Source: Streptomyces cyaneochromogenes
GTDB lineage: Bacteria; Actinomycetota; Actinomycetes; Streptomycetales; Streptomycetaceae
Reading direction: 5' to 3'
NCBI RefSeq assembly: GCF_003963535.1
Contig: NZ_CP034539.1
Coordinates: forward strand, 10,478,001 to 10,542,000
Length of the DNA: 64,000 nucleotides
Numbering within the stretch: position 1 is the stretch's first letter; every line of letters starts with the position of its first letter. Positions 17,535 to 26,639 of this stretch are shown piece after piece. The notes below the pieces were generated by a model. It worked only from the letters and a program-made list of their open reading frames with translations, had not been told where the DNA came from and made no database searches. The position numbers and the translations under genes are program-made.

Positions 17535-17769
17535 GCGTTCCCGGCGGCGCAGCGGGCCTCATTGACGGGCTGTACGACGCGCGACGTCCGTGAGGTGAAC
17601 AGTCATCGATGTGGACGGCCTGGCGAGGGCGGGCCGCGTGCATTGATCGGAGACTGACTACGAAGTGTGACTCCGACTGGGCAGCCTCCTGACGGCACTT
17701 GACGGAAGGCGGCAAGGGCGCCGGCCACAGCAGCGGCAAGAGCGACGACGGCGCCGAAGGCGGCCTGGT
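17535..17769. other. intergenic, no gene seen
   Basis: Non-coding sequence between the methyltransferase remnant and the IS630 fragment; no repeat or hairpin stands out. Confidence 0.4.
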
Positions 17770-18157
17770 GGCTGAAGCCGTGCCGGTGCAGCATTTGCGC
17801 GATGGCCGACAGCGTCATGCTCTTGTGGAACCGACGCCCGATCAGCGTCTTGATCCGCGCCAGCGTCCAGGTGTGGTCAGGCCAGCCGTGCGCCACCGGC
17901 CCCTTGGCCAACTCCTGCTCGAGCACCGCGAACAGGGCCTCACTCAGCTTGGGCCTGGATGCCGGCCCCTTCGACTCCAGGGCGGGTGTTCCACCCTGCT
18001 CGCATGCCTGGTGCCACCGCTGTACCGAACGCATACTGACACGTAACTGCCTCGCGATGGCGGCATTGTCGTGTCCCACGGCGAACAACTCGGCCGCCTG
18101 CATCCGGATGTGCTCGCGAAAGCCCCGTCGCTCCGCGGTCAGCCCGCCCGGCCGCAT
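17770..18157 (-). pseudogene. IS630-family transposase N-terminal fragment
   Basis: The minus strand encodes MRPGGLTAERRGFREHIRMQ, the helix-turn-helix NAAIARQLRVSMRSVQRWHQ, and HTWTLARIKTLIGRRFHKSM, ending at LHRHGFSHQ. This is the N-terminal half of an IS630 transposase, related to the gene at 2941. The DDE half is missing. It is fused in frame to nothing meaningful and truncates the XRE gene. Confidence 0.8.
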
Positions 18158-19148
18158 ACGCCCAGGCCTCCCGGGTGTGGAGCATGGCCTGCACTCTTGC
18201 CCCGGCGGCCTTCCTGGCGCCCTTGTGCGCGAGGTGGATGAGTTCGAGGGCGTCCTGCGGGCGATCCCGGTAGAGCATCTGTCGGGCCATGCCTGCCAGC
18301 ACGTTTGCGCCGAACGCGGCGTCGCCTCCGGCATGAGCCGCGCGCAGCGCCAGCATGTAGTACTTCTGCGCTCGCCTCTGGAGCCCCGAGTCCCAGGTCA
18401 TCGTTGCGGCTGTGCCGCCGAGATAGGCCATCACCCGGAACAGGCCGCGCTCGATGTCTGATTCTTGGTGTTCTTCGAGATGACCGGCAACCTCGTTGAG
18501 CTGCCCGACCACAGCCTTTCGTCGAAGACCTCCGCCGAACTGGTGGTCCCAAGCACGGAAGGCACGGGCCGTGGTTTCGAGTTCCCCGACTTCCCGTTTC
18601 CCGAGGCGGCCCCGGGGGCGCTCCCGCTCAGGTGCTGACCCGCGCTCGACGAGCCAGCCTTCCAGGGGATCGAGCAGGGCTGCCGGGGCTGCCCCGGATA
18701 GGGCGGCGCCTGCAAGGGCGCGCGTGGCTGCGCGACGGTCCATCACGAGATCGCTCCTGGTCAGGTCTGCGGCCAGGCCTACGGTGGCTACGGGTTCCCA
18801 GGGGGCGTCATCGGAAGTCCGTGTGGCTGGCGGCGTTGGCGGATCTGGGGAGTTGGGCTGTCTCTCCCAGGGCCGGTCGGCGAGCCCGACCATGCGCCCG
18901 GGGATGCGCAGCCCGTCAGCGATGCGGCAGATCACTTCGAAGCTGGTGACCTGCTGCTGCCCACTGATGATCTTGGAGACCTTACCGGGAGTGAGTTGGC
19001 AGGCCGCCGCAATGCGGTTCTGCGACAGGCCGCCCCACTTCTTGATGAGTGAGAAGGCCGCGGAGAAGTCGTGCTCTGCCAGGGCTCGCGTCACGTCGTC
19101 TCGTTCGAGGACCTCGGGGGCGAGCGGGCCGGGGGTGGTGGCGTCCAT
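18158..19148 (-). pseudogene. XRE-family regulator with TPR-like domain, C-terminus lost
   Basis: From ATG 19148 the frame gives about 330 normal residues. The helix-turn-helix is LSQNRIAAACQLTPGKVSKI, followed by SFEVICRIADGLRIPGRMVG, then a long helical domain (AQKYYMLALRAAHAGGDAAF, MLYRDRPQDALELIHLAHKG) of the kind found in large Streptomyces XRE proteins. At TREAWAYA near 18160 the sequence runs into IS630 DNA. The gene is divergent from the small genes starting at 19394, the usual arrangement with DUF6415-type clusters. Confidence 0.8.
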
Positions 19149-19393
19149 GGGGCCAACTCCCGGTGTGATCGTATGCGCTTCAACGCGCCGCTCCGAACAA
19201 GGAACGAGTGTATTACCGCCTCGGTAACCCCTGCCGGTCATCCCCGAGTTGCACGCCAGCGACGAACCTCGATGCATGACAGATCAGACCCCGGCGACCG
19301 CGCGAACGGCCCCGGCGGGTGGCCAATGCTCAAACCGGAGAGGGAGCGTCGACATGCCGAAGATTGCGGCCCTCTGCACGGTCAAGGGTCAAG

Positions 19394-19552
19394 ATGACGA
19401 TCCGCGTATACACCGTGACGCGAGAAGGCATCATCACCGCGGACAGCGGAACCGAGAAGGTGCGGGACTCGGAATGGAAGCCGCCCGCGCAGGACTCGTA
19501 CCCGGCATGCAAGTGCCCGCGGTGCCAGTCTGGACAGGCGGTGGCCCGGTGA
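19394..19552 (+). CDS. small protein with C-x-C-x2-C motif (mini-cluster member)
   Basis: A 52-residue protein, MTIRVYTVTREGIITADSGT onward, ending with PACKCPRCQSG. Its stop overlaps the GTG start of the DUF6415-like gene (GTGA at 19549-19552), so the two are translationally coupled. It belongs to the tiny proteins that accompany XRE, DUF6415 and radical SAM genes in streptomycetes. The function is unknown; the cysteines could bind a metal. Confidence 0.65.
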   Translation: MTIRVYTVTREGIITADSGTEKVRDSEWKPPAQDSYPACKCPRCQSGQAVAR

Positions 19553-20045
19553 AGGCCACACGCGACGAGACCGAGGACCAGGTCGTCGGCAGCGGCTCGA
19601 TGTGTTCCGCTGCCACCTGGTTCCTCGCCCAGGACGCGCCATCAACCTACGCGGTCATCCAGGGCTTTGAGACCGACTTCGCGGCTTCCTGGACCAACTG
19701 CTGATCCCTCAGATCGCCGAGCTCGGCAGCGGCCGCCCCCAGGACGACGGGCCCGTGGTGGCGGCCCGGGCCGGTGTCGGCGAGGCCCGCCGACGCCGGG
19801 CGTTGCCGGCGCGGCCTGGCCTGCTCGGCGAGTTCGAGCGTGTGAAGCGGCTGGCCCGGTCCGTAGTTGTCTTGTGCGACCACTGCGACACGCTCGCAGG
19901 CATCAGGGTGTGCCTTGCCTGTGACGTGCGGATCAAGGACGCAGCTGAGGCTGTGCCGTCCGAGAAGGTCAGTCCCTCCGGCGGAGCGCTCAGATCGGGC
20001 TACGTCCATGCCGAGTGCGCCAACGAGGTGCGCCGCGCTCGATGA
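19549..20045 (+). pseudogene. DUF6415-like protein, frameshifted
   Basis: The GTG-started frame reads KATRDETEDQ and YAVIQGFETDFAAS and then stops at 19704. One base earlier in register, the coding continues as FLDQLLIPQIAELGSGRPQD, then RPGLLGEFERVKRLARSVVV, and LCDHCDTLAGIRVCLACDVR, ending at 20045. A single missing base near 19684 explains it. The protein family is linked by context to radical SAM gene clusters; its biochemical role is not known. Confidence 0.7.
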
Positions 20046-20063
20046 GAGGCGCCGCCCAGAACG

Positions 20064-20103
20064 CCCGTCCCGCCGGAGGAACGGAAGCCTCCGGCGGGAC
20101 GGG
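20064..20103. terminator. perfect 16-bp hairpin
   Basis: CCCGTCCCGCCGGAGG (20064-20079) pairs exactly with 20088-20103 across an 8-nt loop. It sits 19 bp after the DUF6415 stop. There is no T-run, so it may attenuate or protect RNA rather than fully terminate. Confidence 0.65.
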
Positions 20104-20122
20104 TCCCATGAGGAGAACGCCG

Positions 20123-20386
20123 ATGGCAACCGACGACGTCGCTACCACACTGGGCGCTGCCCGGGAGTGGACAGCGCCCGCGCCGCCCGCGACGGGACTG
20201 CCGAAGCTCCACCAGCTCAGCATGAAACAGCAGATAGCCATCTGCTGCGCACGCTGCGCCCAGTACCTCGGAGCGAGCGGCCGCCAGTGGGGCGACCTCC
20301 ACCACCGCGTCCACGACCGCACTTTCGTCTTCAAGCTGTGGGTCTGCGAGAGCGGCTGCCGGCCATTCCAGGGCGGCCCTGCATGA
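20123..20386 (+). CDS. small Cys-containing protein of the mini-cluster
   Basis: An 87-residue protein started at ATG 20123 after GGAG. It contains MKQQIAICCARCAQYLGASG and FKLWVCESGCRPFQG, giving two cysteine pairs that could form a zinc ribbon. It is flanked on both sides by strong hairpins. Unknown function. Confidence 0.6.
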   Translation: MATDDVATTLGAAREWTAPAPPATGLPKLHQLSMKQQIAICCARCAQYLGASGRQWGDLHHRVHDRTFVFKLWVCESGCRPFQGGPA

Positions 20387-20389
20387 ACG

Positions 20390-20481
20390 ACCGCCCGGCG
20401 CCGGAGGCCAAGAGCCCGGCGCCGGGCGGTACAGATCCCGCTCCGCCCCGGGCCGACCGGCGGTTCCCCTCCGGGGCGGAG
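20390..20481. terminator. two tandem GC-rich hairpins
   Basis: First stem ACCGCCCGGCGCCGG (20390-20404) with 20416-20430, perfect over 15 bp. Second stem CTCCGCCCCGG (20441-20451) with 20471-20481. They occupy most of the 150-bp gap between two tiny genes. Confidence 0.6.
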
Positions 20482-20536
20482 CGGTCCCCGCACGCACATA
20501 CCGCCGCCAGCACGACGCTCAGGAAGGACAGCAACT

Positions 20537-20725
20537 GTGCAACGGGAGTGGGTCACCGGAGCCTGCTGGCTCGGCTGCGAGCGCGCCGACCTGCCGGTGA
20601 TCTACCTCGGACCGGTCCAGTGGGACGGCCAGCACGCCCCGTTCTACGCGTGCGAGCCGTGTCTCGACCGCCTCAAGGCGCAGGCGTTCGCGTACTTCAT
20701 GGACCGGCGACCAGCCATCGCCTGA
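20537..20725 (+). CDS. small Cys-containing protein (GACWLGC type)
   Basis: A 62-residue protein from GTG 20537 after AGGAAGGA. It has WVTGACWLGCERADLPVIYL and FYACEPCLDRLKAQAFAYFM: again two Cys pairs, spaced as in a small zinc-binding fold. It is the last tiny gene before the radical SAM gene. Unknown function. Confidence 0.65.
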   Translation: MQREWVTGACWLGCERADLPVIYLGPVQWDGQHAPFYACEPCLDRLKAQAFAYFMDRRPAIA

Positions 20726-21071
20726 CGTACGTCATATCAAGGAGGGACAACGATAACTATCGCTCCCGAGGCACCCGCAACACCCGCACCCCCGACGTTC
20801 CTTGAGCTGGAGATCACCCAGCGCTGCCAGCTCACATGCTCGTCGCACTGCTACGCCCAGGCCGGGCCCACCAAGGGGCACGGCACCATGACCGGTGACG
20901 ACTGGCGGCGTGTCATCGACGAGGCCGCCGCCATCGGCGTAGAGAAGGTGCAGTTCATCGGCGGCGAGCCGACCCTGTACCCCGAGTTCCCCGACCTCGT
21001 CCGGCACGCCCTTGGCACCGGGCTCTCCGTCCAGGTCTACAGCAATCTCTACCGGGTCCGGCTCGAACACT

Positions 21072-21944
21072 GAGCTTCTTCAGCGTTGCAACTCCAGTGT
21101 GAGGACGGCCTTGGCGATTGACGTCATGCGGTTGGGGCTGCAGCGGGACCTGCGGAAGATCCGCCAGGACTTCAGGCGGGCGACTCCGCGTTCGACGGGT
21201 GCGCGCGCTGCGGCCAGGGCACGGTTGCGAGTCTTCTCGGTGGGAGTCAGTTTCTTCAGGGGCCTGCGTTTGATGCCCGTAGTCAGCCACGGACCGGCGC
21301 CCTGGTAGGCGAGATCGGCCACGATCGGAACGCCCTGGCGCTCGCAGATCCGGATGATCCGGTGGGTGCGGGCAGCGGTCAGGTCGTGGGTGCGGCCCGG
21401 CAGGGCGGGCGAGAGCCACAACAGCCGGCCGCCGGGATCGGTGACGACCTGCACGTTCACGCCGTGGCGCCGGTGTTTGTGGGAGTAGTCGGCCCGGCCG
21501 TCGCCGACCCGGTCGCACTCGGCGAGAGTGCCGTCGAGCAGGACGAAGTCGGGATCATGCTCGCGCAGCGTCTTCAGCAGACCCGGTGCACGGGCGGCGA
21601 GGAGGTCGACGACTGCGCTGGTGTAGGCATGCACGGTGGACTCGCTGATCCCGAACCCGGCAGCGATCTTCGCCAGAGTGATGTGCTCGCGCAGGTACAC
21701 CAGTGCCACCATCGCTCGCTGGGACGGACGGAGCTTGCAGCGCCGGTCGCCCTCACGGGTGACGATCAACATGGTGACCCACTCCACGAGTGCATGCGGC
21801 AGGTCAAGTGCGGCAGGATGGACGACCAACGAGGCCCCCGAGCAACGTGATTGAGACGTCAGACATCTCGATCAACAGCCCGGGGGCCTCGCTCGTTGCG
21901 CTGCACGGGCCGTCACCCGATCGGTGGCCACATCGAAGAAGCTC
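21072..21944. mobile_element. complete IS5-family element inside the radical SAM gene
   Basis: 873 bp with inverted ends GAGCTTCTTC and GAAGAAGCTC and flanking ACT on both sides (21069-21071, 21945-21947). Removing the element and one ACT restores the reading frame across Arg-Leu-Glu-His-Trp. Confidence 0.88.
21080..21829 (-). CDS. IS5-family transposase (HTH_Tnp_4 / DDE_Tnp_4 type), intact
   Basis: A 249-residue transposase, single frame. The N-terminal helix-turn-helix is AMVALVYLREHITLAKIAAG and FGISESTVHAYTSAVVDLLA. The catalytic part has FVLLDGTLAECDRVG (first D), LPGRTHDLTAARTH and PIVADLAYQGAG (second D), and ARAPVERGVARLKSWRIFRR (E). It looks active, and its insertion is recent enough for a clean target duplication. 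Confidence 0.9.
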   Translation of the reverse strand: MVVHPAALDLPHALVEWVTMLIVTREGDRRCKLRPSQRAMVALVYLREHITLAKIAAGFGISESTVHAYTSAVVDLLAARAPGLLKTLREHDPDFVLLDGTLAECDRVGDGRADYSHKHRRHGVNVQVVTDPGGRLLWLSPALPGRTHDLTAARTHRIIRICERQGVPIVADLAYQGAGPWLTTGIKRRPLKKLTPTEKTRNRALAAARAPVERGVARLKSWRIFRRSRCSPNRMTSIAKAVLTLELQR

Positions 21945-22331
21945 ACTGGACGTTGTTTGAGCACCCACGCGTCAGCCTCGCCATCTCGTACTACAGCGAC
22001 CAGGCCGCCGATCACGAGCGCGTGACCGACAGAAAGGGTTCCCACGCCGCCACCGTGCGAACATCATCGAGGCCCTGCGCCGGGGCATCCATGTACAGGT
22101 GGGCATCGTAGACGTGCACGACGGTCAGCGCGTCGACGAGGCGCGCGCCGACCTCGAAGCGCTCGGCGTGACCGTCGTCAACACCGACCATGTGCGTGGC
22201 GTCGGCAACGCGTCGAAAGTCCTGACTCCGTCCACGTCTGAGCTGTGCGGCAACTGCACCCGCGGCCGTGCTGCGATCATGCCGGTCGGTCAGGTAACCC
22301 CCTGCGTGCTAGACCCGGGAGCGCTCGCCAC

Positions 22332-22455
22332 TCACCGAACGAGGTCGGCGAGGGGGACGCCGATGGCGTCGGCAAAGCATGTCAGGGTGGCGATGGTCAT
22401 GTGCGCATTCGCCTGGTGCGCACACCCAGAGATTGCGCGCTTGGGCTGGGTAGTG
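22332..22455 (-). pseudogene. tail of an XRE-type helix-turn-helix protein
   Basis: The minus strand just before the stop at 22332 reads MTIATLTCFADAIGVPLADL VR, the closing helices of a small XRE domain. The recognition helix upstream is degenerate. Remnant only. Confidence 0.4.
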
Positions 22456-22481
22456 GTGTGCAGTCGGACTAGCGTTCCCGC

Positions 22482-22580
22482 ATGGCATTCATCGACATAC
22501 TTGTACTAATCGTGCCGACCTTTGCCATCATCGGCGCCTTGGCTGTTGCGGCATGGATCACGAAACGCTGGCCGTCGTGA
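22482..22580 (+). CDS. possible 32-residue single-helix membrane peptide
   Basis: ATG 22482 opens a short frame MAFIDILVLIVPTFAIIGAL followed by AVAAWITKRWPS and a stop: one membrane helix with a basic tail. There is no clear ribosome site, so it may be chance. Confidence 0.3.
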   Translation: MAFIDILVLIVPTFAIIGALAVAAWITKRWPS

Positions 22581-22712
22581 TAGCAGATCGTTGCCAGTAA
22601 CCATTCGGCGTGCCGGTGGGCCCGGCCTGCGCAGATACGGAATAGAGGCCGATCATCCCGATTCTCACGCGGACTGAGCCCAGAACCGACAGAAACTCGC
22701 CGGGCGGGGGCT

Positions 22713-23015
22713 CTAGAAGGCGCTGTTGTTGCAGCCCATGGTCGAGCCAATGTGCTTGCTCTGCCCACCGGCGTTGCCCTCGCCGTTGAGCGCGTTGCCC
22801 AGCAGCCCATTGAGGATGCCAACCTGGCCGAGGATGTCGAGGTTCAGGTCGTGCGACTTACAGTTGGAGCTCTGCAGGACGCTGTAGCTGTCCCCGCCCT
22901 TCTTACCCTTGTCGCCGTGCCCGTCGAGGCCCTGGGCGGCGGCGGTGCCGGTGCTCAGGAGTCCGACGCTGCCGAGGGCGACGACCACGGCGGCAGCCTT
23001 GCGAAGCTTGTGCAT
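22713..23015 (-). CDS. small secreted protein with two cysteines
   Basis: A 100-residue protein. The signal peptide is LRKAAAVVVALGSVGLLSTG with cleavage near AAA-QG. The mature part is Gly/Asn/Ser-rich (GKKGGDSYSVLQSSNC, ILGQVGILNGLLGNALNGEG) and has two cysteines that could form one disulphide. It resembles small exported proteins of streptomycetes; it lacks a recognisable chaplin or rodlin repeat. Upstream, the AT-rich AAAATCAGAATTTTC near 23087 may be promoter sequence. Confidence 0.7.
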   Translation of the reverse strand: MHKLRKAAAVVVALGSVGLLSTGTAAAQGLDGHGDKGKKGGDSYSVLQSSNCKSHDLNLDILGQVGILNGLLGNALNGEGNAGGQSKHIGSTMGCNNSAF

Positions 23016-23648
23016 CTGTCATCTCCGATGGAGTGAGGTGGGGTGCGATCCGTGAGAGACCGTCTCCGTACGGTCATCGGAGATTAAAATCAGAATTTTC
23101 AATACATCTCGGTGACACACCGGGGTTCCTGATCACGTGGCGGTGCGATTCAGGCAAACGGTCGGATTCGATGTCCTTCGGCAACTACCGCTAGTTCGTT
23201 AAACCTGGCGGTAGAGATCAAGGCCGTGCCTGGTGGTGACCGCGTCGAACAGGGCCTGGAAATTGGGCGGGCGGGTCCTTGTCGGTCCAGGCTTGCCACC
23301 AGCGTCGGAGCGTGATGACCGGGGTGAGCCAGGACCGGACCGAGCGTAAGGCCCTGGGCCAGCAGGGAAGTTGGGGCGGGGCCCACTCGCAGCCGTCCGC
23401 ATCTGGACGCAACGCTGACCAGGGAGACAGTCCTTAAAGCCAATGCCGTGACTCTGTTGGTGATCTTGGGCTTCAGGTGATCGCGAATCCCGCTGTGGTG
23501 CAGAGGGTCCGCAAACGGCGCCACGCCTACGCCGTCGGCTGCACAGCGGAAGTTGCCGCAGTCTGAAGTTCACGATCACGGCTCTCTCAGCCTCTCCTCC
23601 GCACAAGACTCGATCCGCGGGCACACCCGGTATCTGGGAGGGCAGGGG
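23016..23648. other. intergenic region with unrecognised coding-like scraps
   Basis: An AT-rich promoter-like segment lies near 23085-23105. Between 23200 and 23530 the minus strand shows short coding-like pieces (WWQAWTDKDPPAQF, DPLHHSGIRDHLKPKI) in different frames, suggesting a decayed gene I cannot name. Confidence 0.35.
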
Positions 23649-23900
23649 ATGGACACGACCACGGCCGTGATCACTATCGGCTCGATCATCACCGTCAAGG
23701 CTCTCGCGCTGTGGGGGCTCTGGCTGCGCCTGCGCTGGCGGGCGCACCGCGAGCAGTGCCGACACGACTACCTTCTCGGTATCGCGGAGAAGGCGGCCGC
23801 CGGCAGCCGGGTAGAACTCGACGACCAAGACCGTGACGGCCGCCGGCTGAGGGTGAGCATCTCCCGCGATAGGGGGCAAAGGGAGGATGCCGCAGCGTGA
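23649..23900 (+). CDS. small membrane protein
   Basis: An 83-residue protein from ATG 23649. One N-terminal membrane helix (AVITIGSIITVKALALWGLW) is followed by a basic, charged tail (LRLRWRAHREQCRHDYLLGI). The stop overlaps the GTG start of a sigma-factor-like fragment (GTGA), so they were once coupled. Function unknown. Confidence 0.6.
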   Translation: MDTTTAVITIGSIITVKALALWGLWLRLRWRAHREQCRHDYLLGIAEKAAAGSRVELDDQDRDGRRLRVSISRDRGQREDAAA

Positions 23901-24058
23901 GTACCCACGAACCAGAGGACAGCACTGCACACCCCGCCGTCGCACCGGCCACACCGGATCGGCCGGTCCTGCGGCACGACTTACGGCATGCGAAGGACGC
24001 GGCGTTCAGCGCCTTCTACCGCGCCCCCCGTACCGGCTCCGGCAGTGGGACGGCATGA
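23897..24058 (+). pseudogene. N-terminal fragment resembling an extracytoplasmic sigma factor
   Basis: Fifty-three codons from GTG 23897 end in VLRHDLRHAKDAAFSAFYRA, the start of a sigma-70 region 2 (DxAFxxFYRxxxxxLV), then diverge and stop. Identification rests on about 15 residues. Confidence 0.4.
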
Positions 24059-24513
24059 CTCCGGTCGACGCGCCCGACGGACAGACCGAGTCACCAAGTC
24101 CTGCGCGGTAGCCACTGCAGAACCGGCACTGGACTGGCAGGTAGCCATGTCCGCCGACGCCGCTCCGCGCGCGAAGGTGCTCTATCACATGTGCAGCAGC
24201 TGCATGGTGGAATCGGTGAGACTGGCCACCCTGCCGATGATGAGCCGTAGGGTCCATAGTCCAGGCGCAGGTCCCGGCGAGCCGACATGTCGTCAGGTCC
24301 TGTGAGGTCCGTGAACCACGACCCGGACTCCTGCCCGCCGCCGCCCAACCCCGTTCGGTGTGATCCGCGCTACCGCGGGCATGGACGATCACCGCGACAG
24401 CCAAGGCACCCCCAAGAGCCCTTCAGGGTCACGGGCACTGCCCTGCCCCGCAGCCAGCCCGCGCTGGAGCAGGCCTTCCGCCCGCTGGCCTGCTTCGGGC
24501 CGGACACCCGGTG
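24059..24513. other. about 450 bp without a recognisable gene
   Basis: Open frames here have no family resemblance and disagree with each other. No repeat or strong hairpin noticed. Confidence 0.4.
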
Positions 24514-25602
24514 TTATCGCTGACCGCCCGAAGTGCTGTCGGTGCGGTCGTCCGCGGATCGGCTGCTGCCCTGCGTGATGGCGGTGTGCCCGGTCAGCCG
24601 CTCCCAGTTGCCGGAGGCGATGGCGGCCTTTTCCTCCTCGGTGAACGGTGCTTGCTCCAGGAACGACCGGGCGACTGAGCGGCTGGTGTCGAGGAAGGGG
24701 AAGCCGCCGGGCCGCGTTCCGAAGGTGTAGGGGTAGTCGGTGGAGTACAGCATCCGCTCGGTTCCAACGACCTCAGCTGTCCACCGCAGGTAGCGCTCGC
24801 TGACCGTGCCGCTGCCCGCCACCCAGAAGTTCTGGCGGAAGTAGTCGGCCAGAGGCCGCTCCAGCTTCGCCATCTCTTGTAGGACACCGATGTGGTCGAG
24901 GTAGAATAGGACGACCTCGCCCCAGTGCCCCGCGATCACCTGCAGTCCGGGGTGGCGGTCGAACACCCCGGAGAAGATCATCCTCAGGTACTGCACGCCC
25001 AGGTCGTAGTACCAGCCCAGGCCGGCGGTCGCGAGCGCGCGGCCGACTCCGTTGGGCAGATCCGAGTAGTACGCCTCTTGGACCGCGCTCACAGGGGTCT
25101 GCGGGTGGAAGTGCAGCGGTACCCGGAGCCGTTCGGCGGTGGCGTAGAGGACGTCGAACTCCGGTGCGTCGGCCAGCTGGTCACCGGTGCGCCCGTACAG
25201 CATTGCGCCGCGGAAGCCGAGTCGGGTGACCGCGCGCTCCAACTCCGCGGCGGCGGCTTCGGGTGCCGGCGTCGGGACGGCCGCGAGCGCCTGGAATCGG
25301 TCGGGGTGGGCGTCGACGACCTCGGCGAGCGCGTCGTTCGCCTCGCGCGCCACGCTCACCGCGTCCGCCGCGGTCAGATTCTGCACGCCGGGTGTGGCCA
25401 GCGACAGCACGGCGACGTCCACGCCTTGATCGTCCATGTCGGCCAGGCGGCGGTCGCCGACGTCGCGCAGCCGCTGCGCTATCGGCTCGTCGCCGTAGCC
25501 GAGTTGCGGGATCTGCGGCACCCCAGCCCGCGTCCAGGCATCGAGCAGGACCGGCAGGGCCACGTGCTCCTCGAGGCCTACGATGCGCAGCTTCTCAGGC
25601 AT
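24514..25602 (-). CDS. amidohydrolase_2 family decarboxylase-type enzyme
   Basis: A 362-residue TIM-barrel protein from ATG 25602 (AGGAGAGGAG upstream). The opening IVGLEEHVALP has the ExH metal motif of gamma-resorcylate and 2,3-dihydroxybenzoate decarboxylases. Further metal ligands are His in PLHFHPQTP and VIAGHWGEVV, and Asp in LYSTDYPYTFG. The layout suggests decarboxylation or hydrolysis of an aromatic acid. It is divergent from TetR 25697, whose likely operator lies in the gap, so it should be induced by a substrate-like ligand. Confidence 0.85.
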   Translation of the reverse strand: MPEKLRIVGLEEHVALPVLLDAWTRAGVPQIPQLGYGDEPIAQRLRDVGDRRLADMDDQGVDVAVLSLATPGVQNLTAADAVSVAREANDALAEVVDAHPDRFQALAAVPTPAPEAAAAELERAVTRLGFRGAMLYGRTGDQLADAPEFDVLYATAERLRVPLHFHPQTPVSAVQEAYYSDLPNGVGRALATAGLGWYYDLGVQYLRMIFSGVFDRHPGLQVIAGHWGEVVLFYLDHIGVLQEMAKLERPLADYFRQNFWVAGSGTVSERYLRWTAEVVGTERMLYSTDYPYTFGTRPGGFPFLDTSRSVARSFLEQAPFTEEEKAAIASGNWERLTGHTAITQGSSRSADDRTDSTSGGQR

Positions 25603-25656
25603 GGTGCGCTCCTCTCCTCTCGCCGTTTCCAGTGATATGCACATCACGATAACATC

Positions 25657-25688
25657 GATAGCATCAATGGAATCAAGTGGTTGCTATC
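25657..25688. promoter_or_regulatory. candidate TetR operator
   Basis: GATAGCA (25657-25663) is repeated inverted as TGCTATC (25682-25688), in an AT-rich gap between the divergent amidohydrolase and TetR genes. The unusual low GC marks the promoter region. Confidence 0.5.
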
Positions 25689-25696
25689 ATTGATTC

Positions 25697-26443
25697 ATGT
25701 CTGAGGGAGCGAAGACCGACGCCATTCACGTCGCAGCGTCGGAGACTGCAGCCGACGTCCGTGAGGTCACCCGGCAGCGGGTGGTTGAGGCAGCGGCGGA
25801 CCTGCTCGCGCGCGAGGGTCGCGACGCGGTGACCACCCGGGCGGTCGCGGCGGCCGCCGGGACGCAGCCCCCTGCGATCTATCGCTTGTTCGGCGACAAG
25901 GACGGGCTCCTCGAGGCAGTGGTGGAGCACGGCCACGCCACCTTCCTCGCGACGAAGCACAGGGACACCCGCCCTCAGGACCCGGTGGAAGATCTGCGTG
26001 CGGGCTGGGACCTCGCCGTCGAGTTCGGGCTCGCCAACCCCGAGCTGTACGCGCTGATGTACAGCGACCCCCGACGCGCCATGGCATCGGCTGCCTTCCA
26101 GGCCGGCATGCAGATCCTGCTGGGGCGCATCCGCCGCCTCGCCGCCGGCGGCTGGCTTCGCGTCGACGAGACGCTCGCGGCCGCTCTCATCCACGCGACC
26201 GCGCGCGGCGCCGTGCTCACCTGGCTGTCGCTACCCGAGGACCAACGCGACCCGGCCCTGCTCACCACGCTGCGCGAATCCATGGTCGCCGCCGTCACCC
26301 ACGAGAGACCCGTGGTGCAAGACGCGGGCCTCGCCGACGCCGTCCGAACCCTGCAGGCCCTCCTGCCCGGCCAGACAACGCTCAGCAGCGCGGAACAACA
26401 CCTCCTCAGCGAATGGCTCGACCGCCTTGCCGCGGACGGCTGA
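25697..26443 (+). CDS. TetR-family regulator
   Basis: A 248-residue repressor. The DNA-binding domain is shifted to residues about 25-70 by a leader: RQRVVEAAADLLAREGRDAV, then TTRAVAAAAGTQPPAIYRLF and GDKDGLLEAVV. The C-terminal domain is long and helical. It is divergent from the amidohydrolase; only 94 bp separate the starts, so the two share control DNA. Confidence 0.9.
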   Translation: MSEGAKTDAIHVAASETAADVREVTRQRVVEAAADLLAREGRDAVTTRAVAAAAGTQPPAIYRLFGDKDGLLEAVVEHGHATFLATKHRDTRPQDPVEDLRAGWDLAVEFGLANPELYALMYSDPRRAMASAAFQAGMQILLGRIRRLAAGGWLRVDETLAAALIHATARGAVLTWLSLPEDQRDPALLTTLRESMVAAVTHERPVVQDAGLADAVRTLQALLPGQTTLSSAEQHLLSEWLDRLAADG

Positions 26444-26639
26444 CTGATTCCACGTGGCGCCTGTCAAACCGCGAGAGCAACGGGCGGCGTGGGTTCGTAG
26501 CATCGTCCGTCGCGAAGGAGGGCCCAGACAACGTCGACGCGACCGCGGGCAAGAGCGAGCACGGCTTGGAAGTGGAGCTTGCCCTCTGCGCGTTTGCGTT
26601 CATGGAACCGGCGGGACTCCTCACAGTGCCGGACACGGA

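Larger units (their letters stand above)
20753..22320 (+). pseudogene. radical SAM protein, interrupted by IS5 and frameshifted
   Basis: Coding begins after GGAGGG (20741-20746) at codon ATA (20753), where an ATG is expected. It reads FLELEITQRCQLTCSSHCYA with the three cysteines of a radical SAM cluster site, then VQFIGGEPTLYPEFPDLVRH. The IS5 at 21072-21944 splits the Trp codon at LEHW; joined at the ACT duplication, it goes on as LFEHPRVSLAISYYSD. A second frameshift near 22055 precedes MGIVDVHDGQRVDEARADLE and the SPASM-like SELCGNCTRGRAAIM. The 3' end has decayed. Confidence 0.8.

Noticed and set aside
19867..20805. Plus-strand open frame of 312 codons over the mini-protein genes
   Set aside because: Arg/Pro-rich and passes through the three hairpins; the tiny genes in other frames have ribosome sites and family-like sequence.
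22713..23015. Chaplin or rodlin
   Set aside because: Secreted, small and Gly/Asn-rich, but the chaplin core with its fixed Cys spacing and the rodlin repeats are not present.
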